From Fidelibacterota bacterium (GTDB taxonomy: Bacteria; Fidelibacterota; UBA8477; JABMPR01): a stretch of DNA of 64,000 nucleotides. The notes under the pieces are model-generated. The model saw only the letters and a list, made by a program, of their open reading frames with translations. It searched no databases and was not told the origin of the DNA. Of this stretch, positions 59,747 through 64,000 are shown in pieces (position 1 is the first letter of the stretch; every line of letters starts with the position of its first letter). Made by a program: the position numbers and the translations under genes. The stretch lies in NCBI GenBank assembly GCA_018650795.1, contig JABIFG010000095.1, positions 30,028 through 94,027 of the forward strand, in the 5' to 3' direction.

Positions 59747-61462
59747 CTATTTAAGCAATAGCATCCTTTTTACCTGTTTAAATGAACCCGCTTCCAGGCT
59801 ATAAAAATAGGACCCACTACTCAGTTCGCTGGCATCCAGAACGAGTTCATGCCTGCCTGCCGAAAAGTGTCCTTCGGTGAGGTTCAAAACCTCACGACCA
59901 CTGATATCATAAAGTCGCAGACTGACCCGACTATCTTCAGGCAATCCAAAGGATATGATAGTTGTTGGGTTAAAGGGGTTGGGATAATTTTCGGCCAGGT
60001 AAATTGATGCCGGTAAATGCAATTCTGCCGCTTTAGCCTGATTACGTCGTGGTAGAAAGGTGGGGTTCATTGTCCCAGAACCTTCACCATATATATAGTC
60101 AAAAATAAAATGGTTGAAAAACATCTCCTCAGCACATTCAGGATTGAATGTTGGAAAAGAAAAACCATAGTCAACAATATCAGGAGCTTCAAGAGTCATG
60201 CTGGCTGACCCGCCCAGGAGGGCAAATCCATCATCAAAAAGCACTGAGGTCTGAATGCTGGTCTGTGCATCCATATGGAGACCGGAATCAGCTATAGTGC
60301 TTTCAGTAATAGTGCCATTAAGACGGTTCACATAGATGTCGAGACCTGAATATTTATTGATCTCAAAATAGGCTTCATTACCAGGGTTGCGGGCATAGGT
60401 AATAAATATTCCAGTCGCTTCATCGCAATAGTCATAAAACTCAAAGTCATCCACAGTCTGAGTGGAAGTTAGATCTTCAATATCCAGGGTATAGGCTAAA
60501 ACATTGTCTGCATAGAGTCTGAAAGAGACATCAATGCTGCCACCTGGTGTGGTATCTACTGAATACCCCTCCAGATAAAATTCATCCCTGTCACCGCTAA
60601 TTTCTACTTCCTCAAGAATCCCACAGCCCTCGGTGCCCGACAGCATGATTCGATTCCTCCAGTTTTGATATTCCATGGAATATTCAGTTTCTCCTGGTGT
60701 AGGCGGGGGAACCACTTCAACAATAAATGTCAAACTATTATTCGTTGCATCATATTCAGCTGGACTGGCATTAGAAATATCTATTGTAAAAGGAATAAGC
60801 TGGGGTGTGCTATAGCTAAGACCTGTAAAAACTACAGTAGTGGGCATGTTGGGAGCGATGAATACATCTGGTGTTGTCATGGTCAAACCGTCGGTATAAA
60901 GAGTTACATCAGCAGTTGCACTATTTTCTCCCAGAATTTCTTGAAGGTTCGCGTGAATGTTGAAGGGTTGATCTATAAAAACAGTCATGGGATAGCCAAC
61001 ATCCTCGACGATGAGATCTGGGCGTAGAGTCACCTCTACAGTTCTTTTCAATTTCACTTTATGCCGGCCAAGCCGGAATTCGGACTCGACCTTGAGGCGA
61101 GCATGCAGTGGAACCTCTGTCAATGAACGTACAATCTGATTATCCACCAAGTCCACATGCCGCTCATTGATAAGATGACCACGTCCATGACTGTGTCTTT
61201 GACCATGCCTCCTCCGCTGAAATTTTACTTTAAATTTTTCCAACTCCTCCGGAACAGGAAAGTTTGTGGGATCATTGCTAGAAAGCGTAACCACCAATTC
61301 TGTGTCCTCAGGTCCCATGAGGGCGGTGACATCCATACTATATATATCGTTATAATGCCCATGATGTGGAGATCCTATGATATCGCCTGGAATAGTCATA
61401 AACAATACCAGCATGATTAACATAACGGGAACCCTTAAAGGGTCGGTAAATTTTACTCTCAT
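59747..61462 (-). CDS. Secreted protein of unknown function with T9SS sorting domain
   Basis: A 571-residue exported protein. The ATG at 61462 is supported by AAGGAGG 5 nt upstream, against a start 27 nt earlier. The signal ends around TIPGDIIGS (about residue 31). The mature part starts with a histidine- and arginine-rich tract (HGHYNDIY, then KFQRRRHGQRHSHGRGHL, about residues 75-97), then has a CARDB-like segment (about 140-255), an unassigned region (about 260-470) with several Cys, and a T9SS sorting domain with AENYPNPFNPTTIISFGLP ending VKRMLLLK. The His-rich tract could bind metal. Function unknown. Confidence 0.72.
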   Translation of the reverse strand: MRVKFTDPLRVPVMLIMLVLFMTIPGDIIGSPHHGHYNDIYSMDVTALMGPEDTELVVTLSSNDPTNFPVPEELEKFKVKFQRRRHGQRHSHGRGHLINERHVDLVDNQIVRSLTEVPLHARLKVESEFRLGRHKVKLKRTVEVTLRPDLIVEDVGYPMTVFIDQPFNIHANLQEILGENSATADVTLYTDGLTMTTPDVFIAPNMPTTVVFTGLSYSTPQLIPFTIDISNASPAEYDATNNSLTFIVEVVPPPTPGETEYSMEYQNWRNRIMLSGTEGCGILEEVEISGDRDEFYLEGYSVDTTPGGSIDVSFRLYADNVLAYTLDIEDLTSTQTVDDFEFYDYCDEATGIFITYARNPGNEAYFEINKYSGLDIYVNRLNGTITESTIADSGLHMDAQTSIQTSVLFDDGFALLGGSASMTLEAPDIVDYGFSFPTFNPECAEEMFFNHFIFDYIYGEGSGTMNPTFLPRRNQAKAAELHLPASIYLAENYPNPFNPTTIISFGLPEDSRVSLRLYDISGREVLNLTEGHFSAGRHELVLDASELSSGSYFYSLEAGSFKQVKRMLLLK

Positions 61463-61772
61463 GATTGCCTCCTTAAAATGATCCCCCAAATGGTATTACG
61501 ATTTGTATATCAGCATGTCGGATTCCCAAAGAGCTGGGATTAATTCAGAGTGGATATTCTAATAAATCAAGTTAATACAAACCTTTAGATCAGTCAACCG
61601 ATTAAACCAGATGATACTCAGACTCAATGTTCCTCCTTTATTGCTTTAGATTTTTGAATGAATATGACGTCCGTAAGGGAAGGTGAAACATTTGATTCGA
61701 GTCTGTTTTCGCCCATTTTTAACGAAGGCTAAACTAGCATATCAGTGGGAACTATTTTAGCTTGAGAGCCTT
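61463..61772. other. Intergenic region, 310 bp, divergent promoters
   Basis: Separates the T9SS substrate gene from the plus-strand alpha/beta hydrolase and so should carry promoters for both. No coding frame, RNA gene or clear palindrome was found. Confidence 0.45.
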
Positions 61773-62654
61773 ATGACCACTTCGACTATCCTCCTACTCA
61801 TCCTTGTTATGGTCTTCCTACTCGCTCGTTTTTTTACTTTAAAAATGTATGCTCTCAAACCGAATAAACATGATGATACGCCTGAAAAACTTGGTATTGG
61901 GTTTGAGGAGGTTCGTTTCCCAACGGAAAACAATAAAATACTTTATGGATGGTGGATACCTGCTGAAAAAGACGCTAAACATGCACCAACACTCATCCTG
62001 GTCCATGGATGGAGCCGAAACCTGGGACGGATGCTCCGCTATATTCAACACCTTCAACCACTCAATTACAATCTCCTGGCATTTGATGCTCGGCATCATG
62101 GGTCCAGCGACAAAGATGATCATGCCTCCATGTATAAATTTGGCATAGATGTCAAAGCGGCCACGCAATACGCACTTTCCCGTGATATTGATACTGAAAA
62201 AATCGGTGTGGTCGGTCTTTCAATCGGCGGGGCTGGCTCAACCTATGCCGCTGCCATTGAACCAGCCATCAAAGCTGTAGTGACCATTGGAGCACCCGCA
62301 CACCCCGTTGATGTCATGCAGCATGAGTTCAAAAAGTATCATATACCGGCGTTCTTCAGGTGGCTTATTTTAAAGCAGATTGAAATGAAAATTGGCGTGA
62401 AATACGAACACTTCGCGCCCGTAAATAATATCGCCAGGGCAGAGGCTTCATTTCTGGTGATCCATGGTGAGAATGATGAAGTAGTGCTCCCCTTGCAAGG
62501 AGAAAAGCTAAGTGGGGCGGCGCGACCCGGGCAATGTGACTACTGGCTTATTCCTGATCGCGGACACTCGAACTGTCATCATGAAGCTGGTTTTTGGGAG
62601 CGTGTCGACCATTTTTTACAGACCCAATTTAATAAAGGAATAGGAAGATCATGA
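61773..62654 (+). CDS. Membrane-anchored alpha/beta hydrolase
   Basis: A 293-residue hydrolase with an N-terminal transmembrane helix (about residues 5-22, STILLLILVMVFLLARFF). The alpha/beta-hydrolase core has the oxyanion HGWSRN (about 76-81), the nucleophile elbow GLSIGG (about 147-152, Ser149), the acidic residue in HGENDEV (about 235-241) and the catalytic histidine in DRGHSNCHH (about 264-272). It resembles serine aminopeptidase-like or BAAT-like hydrolases; the substrate is unknown. Its stop overlaps the next start by 4 bp. Confidence 0.82.
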   Translation: MTTSTILLLILVMVFLLARFFTLKMYALKPNKHDDTPEKLGIGFEEVRFPTENNKILYGWWIPAEKDAKHAPTLILVHGWSRNLGRMLRYIQHLQPLNYNLLAFDARHHGSSDKDDHASMYKFGIDVKAATQYALSRDIDTEKIGVVGLSIGGAGSTYAAAIEPAIKAVVTIGAPAHPVDVMQHEFKKYHIPAFFRWLILKQIEMKIGVKYEHFAPVNNIARAEASFLVIHGENDEVVLPLQGEKLSGAARPGQCDYWLIPDRGHSNCHHEAGFWERVDHFLQTQFNKGIGRS

Positions 62655-63364
62655 AGTATAGACTACCACTGATTGCAACTTTCGTTTTTACTATTTTTCT
62701 TAGTCATTGTATTGCACCTCAAAACCCCCTGGCTGGAATTGATATTCCTGAGCCTGCCAATGCAGATGAGGGCTACTATTTTTTCCGGGCCGCCAGGGTT
62801 GTTCGTTACCAACAGGATGATCAGCTTACTCAGGCCAGGATGGATCTGGAGCGAGTTATAGCTACAGATCAACGCATTCTTTATCCAGAGGCATATCCCT
62901 TTCTGGTTGAGGTTTACAATCGACTTGAAATCAGCGACAGTTCAGCCTGGATTTATCCAGAGGCATTTGCAAAAATTGAGGCGGACCAGAAACTCTCTGA
63001 TAAGTATACCGAACGCTTTGAGACATGGCAGAAAGTCTACCCTGAATTTCCACCCGAATTTCTAGAAAGAGACTATATGCTGCTTGATTCTGGTGTTGAG
63101 CCTGTTGGAGGATACCAATACCTCTATCAAATCCTGGTGTATCCAGAAATGGCTCAAAGCATGAATCGAACGGGCATAAGTTGGTATTCGGTTATTATTG
63201 AGGCTGATGGTTCTCTTTCAGATGTTGAATTAATAAAATCCAGCTATCCAGATTTAGATGAAGCCGGATTAAAAGCTATCAATGAATGCAGTTGGGTTGC
63301 TGCTAAGTATGATGAACGGCCAGTAACTTTCCAGGTCATCTTACCGATCCATTTTAGACTCTAG
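62651..63364 (+). CDS. Lipoprotein with C-terminal TonB domain
   Basis: A 237-residue lipoprotein. The lipobox is LSHC (Cys20). The middle (about 45-130) is helical and tetratricopeptide-like (YYFFRAARVVRYQQDDQLTQ, LDSGVEPVGG). The last 85 residues match the TonB C-terminal domain: YPEMAQSMNRTGISWYSVII, ADGSLSDVELIKSS, LDEAGLKAINECSW and PVTFQVILPIHF. It has no transmembrane energy-coupling helix, so it is not a standard TonB; a periplasmic adaptor or an outer-membrane-linked role is possible (inference). It is coupled to the alpha/beta hydrolase upstream. Confidence 0.75.
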   Translation: MKYRLPLIATFVFTIFLSHCIAPQNPLAGIDIPEPANADEGYYFFRAARVVRYQQDDQLTQARMDLERVIATDQRILYPEAYPFLVEVYNRLEISDSSAWIYPEAFAKIEADQKLSDKYTERFETWQKVYPEFPPEFLERDYMLLDSGVEPVGGYQYLYQILVYPEMAQSMNRTGISWYSVIIEADGSLSDVELIKSSYPDLDEAGLKAINECSWVAAKYDERPVTFQVILPIHFRL

Positions 63365-63399
63365 ACAAAACTACGCTTACCCCTTAAAGGAAAATAATT

Positions 63400-64000
63400 A
63401 TGAAGTATCCACCAGAACCATTTAGAATAAAAACTGTTGAGGCCATTGCGCGAACTACCGACTGGGAGCGGCTGGCAGTGATACAGGATGCTGGTTATAA
63501 TGTCTTCAATATCCCTGCAGAAAAAATATACATCGATTTGCTGACTGATAGCGGTACCAGCGCCATGAGTGACAATCAGTGGGCTGGCATGATGAAGGGT
63601 GATGAATCCTATGCGGGGAGCAAAAATTATTTTCATTTTGAGACGATGATTAATAAGATTTTCGGTTTCAAGCATGTGATTCCAACTCACCAGGGTCGTG
63701 TGGCTGAAAATCTTTTATTTTCAACGATTCTCAAGGATCGCGAAAACCTGGTCATTCCTAATAACAACCATTTTGACACGACCAGAGCTAATGTGGAATA
63801 TAATGGTGGCAGGGCGGCTGATCTGGTTATAGATATCGCCAAGGACACTCAGGCCATTGATGATTTCAAAGGCAATCTTGATCTGGCCAAGCTGGCTAAA
63901 CTTATTGCTGAAGTGGGTCCTGAAAATATTCCCATCGGCATGCTTACCATCACCAATAATTCCGGTGGTGGTCAACCCGTTTCCATGGCCAATATCAGAG
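63400..64000 (+). CDS. Tyrosine phenol-lyase/tryptophanase, N-terminal part
   Basis: The window ends after 200 codons of a PLP-dependent beta-eliminating lyase. PEPFRIKTVEAIAR and AGYNVFNIPAE are at the N-terminus, followed by DLLTDSGTSAMSDNQWAGMM (about 47-66), GDESYAGSKNYFHFE, THQGRVAENLLF and, at the very end, NNSGGGQPVSMANIR. The variant AMSDxQWAGMM is closer to tyrosine phenol-lyase than to tryptophanase as I recall them, but the two are hard to separate on a fragment. AAGG lies about 9 nt before the ATG. These enzymes release phenol or indole with pyruvate and ammonia, so amino-acid fermentation is suggested. The PLP lysine lies past the window. Confidence 0.85.
   Translation, partial: MKYPPEPFRIKTVEAIARTTDWERLAVIQDAGYNVFNIPAEKIYIDLLTDSGTSAMSDNQWAGMMKGDESYAGSKNYFHFETMINKIFGFKHVIPTHQGRVAENLLFSTILKDRENLVIPNNNHFDTTRANVEYNGGRAADLVIDIAKDTQAIDDFKGNLDLAKLAKLIAEVGPENIPIGMLTITNNSGGGQPVSMANIR

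Overview
The window looks like chromosomal DNA from an anaerobic or facultative, Gram-negative member of the FCB side of the bacterial tree. Candidatus Marinimicrobia (Neomarinimicrobiota) or a close relative such as Calditrichota is my best guess, but this is inference and was not checked against a database. The evidence is four secreted proteins ending in the QNFPNPFNP type IX secretion (T9SS/FlgD-like) sorting domain, a PorQ-like outer-membrane protein, lamin-tail and beta-helix surface proteins, dockerin repeats, a TonB/ExbB/ExbD set with duplicated ExbD and TonB, and an anaerobe-type orange-protein (ORP) gene cluster. No rRNA, tRNA, insertion sequence, phage or CRISPR array was seen. Layout, left to right. 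(1) 1-11209, mostly minus strand, is a polyol-phosphate region: the tail of a SorC-type regulator, an RpiB-family isomerase, an organophosphate:phosphate antiporter, a HAD phosphatase and glycerol-1-phosphate dehydrogenase pair (as araL-araM in Bacillus), a glycerophosphodiesterase lipoprotein, a giant lamin-tail surface protein and a GlpD-type dehydrogenase. (2) 11344-13786 holds a GDSL esterase and two unrecognised lipoproteins. (3) 13961-21601 is a ten-gene minus-strand cluster: Mrp ATPase, DUF134 regulator, CoA-disulfide-reductase-like flavoprotein, SUMF1-domain protein, ZIP metal transporter, zinc-ribbon protein, two NifX/ORP-like proteins and two MinD-ferredoxin ATPases. Its leader carries a good match to a sigma-54 promoter and two 7+2+7 palindromes. 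(4) 22065-25386 encodes a membrane glycosyltransferase, a GT2 transferase and a methyltransferase in one operon. (5) 25716-31671 holds accessory genes: a serine hydrolase lipoprotein, an outer-membrane-like protein, a rhodanese, an AmpG-like transporter, DUF2892 and a 33-residue membrane peptide gene followed by a strong terminator. (6) 32095-41259 holds a one-protein two-component system (7TM sensor, kinase, receiver and AraC output), then two large secreted beta-helix proteins, one fused to a C45-type amidohydrolase, with dispersed repeats between them. (7) 41392-47458 holds small lipoproteins, a LOG protein, an FMN-binding membrane protein, a single-domain asparaginase, a ParB-like protein paired with a spore-photoproduct-lyase-like radical SAM enzyme, and a SnoaL-like protein. 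(8) 47529-58493 holds TonB-ExbD-ExbD-ExbB with a second TonB, an S41 protease, an outer-membrane-like protein, an Ig-repeat membrane-anchored surface protein and a subtilase with dockerin repeats. (9) 58715-64000 holds PorQ, another T9SS substrate, an alpha/beta hydrolase, a lipoprotein with a TonB C-terminal domain, and the start of a tyrosine phenol-lyase/tryptophanase. How the parts fit: T9SS would deliver the surface proteins, TonB/ExbBD would energise uptake across the outer membrane, and the polyol-phosphate locus would import and oxidise glycerol phosphates or related polyol phosphates. The most distinctive part is the ORP-like cluster with its sigma-54 control region and its unusual companions (a metal transporter, a SUMF1-domain protein and a flavoprotein).
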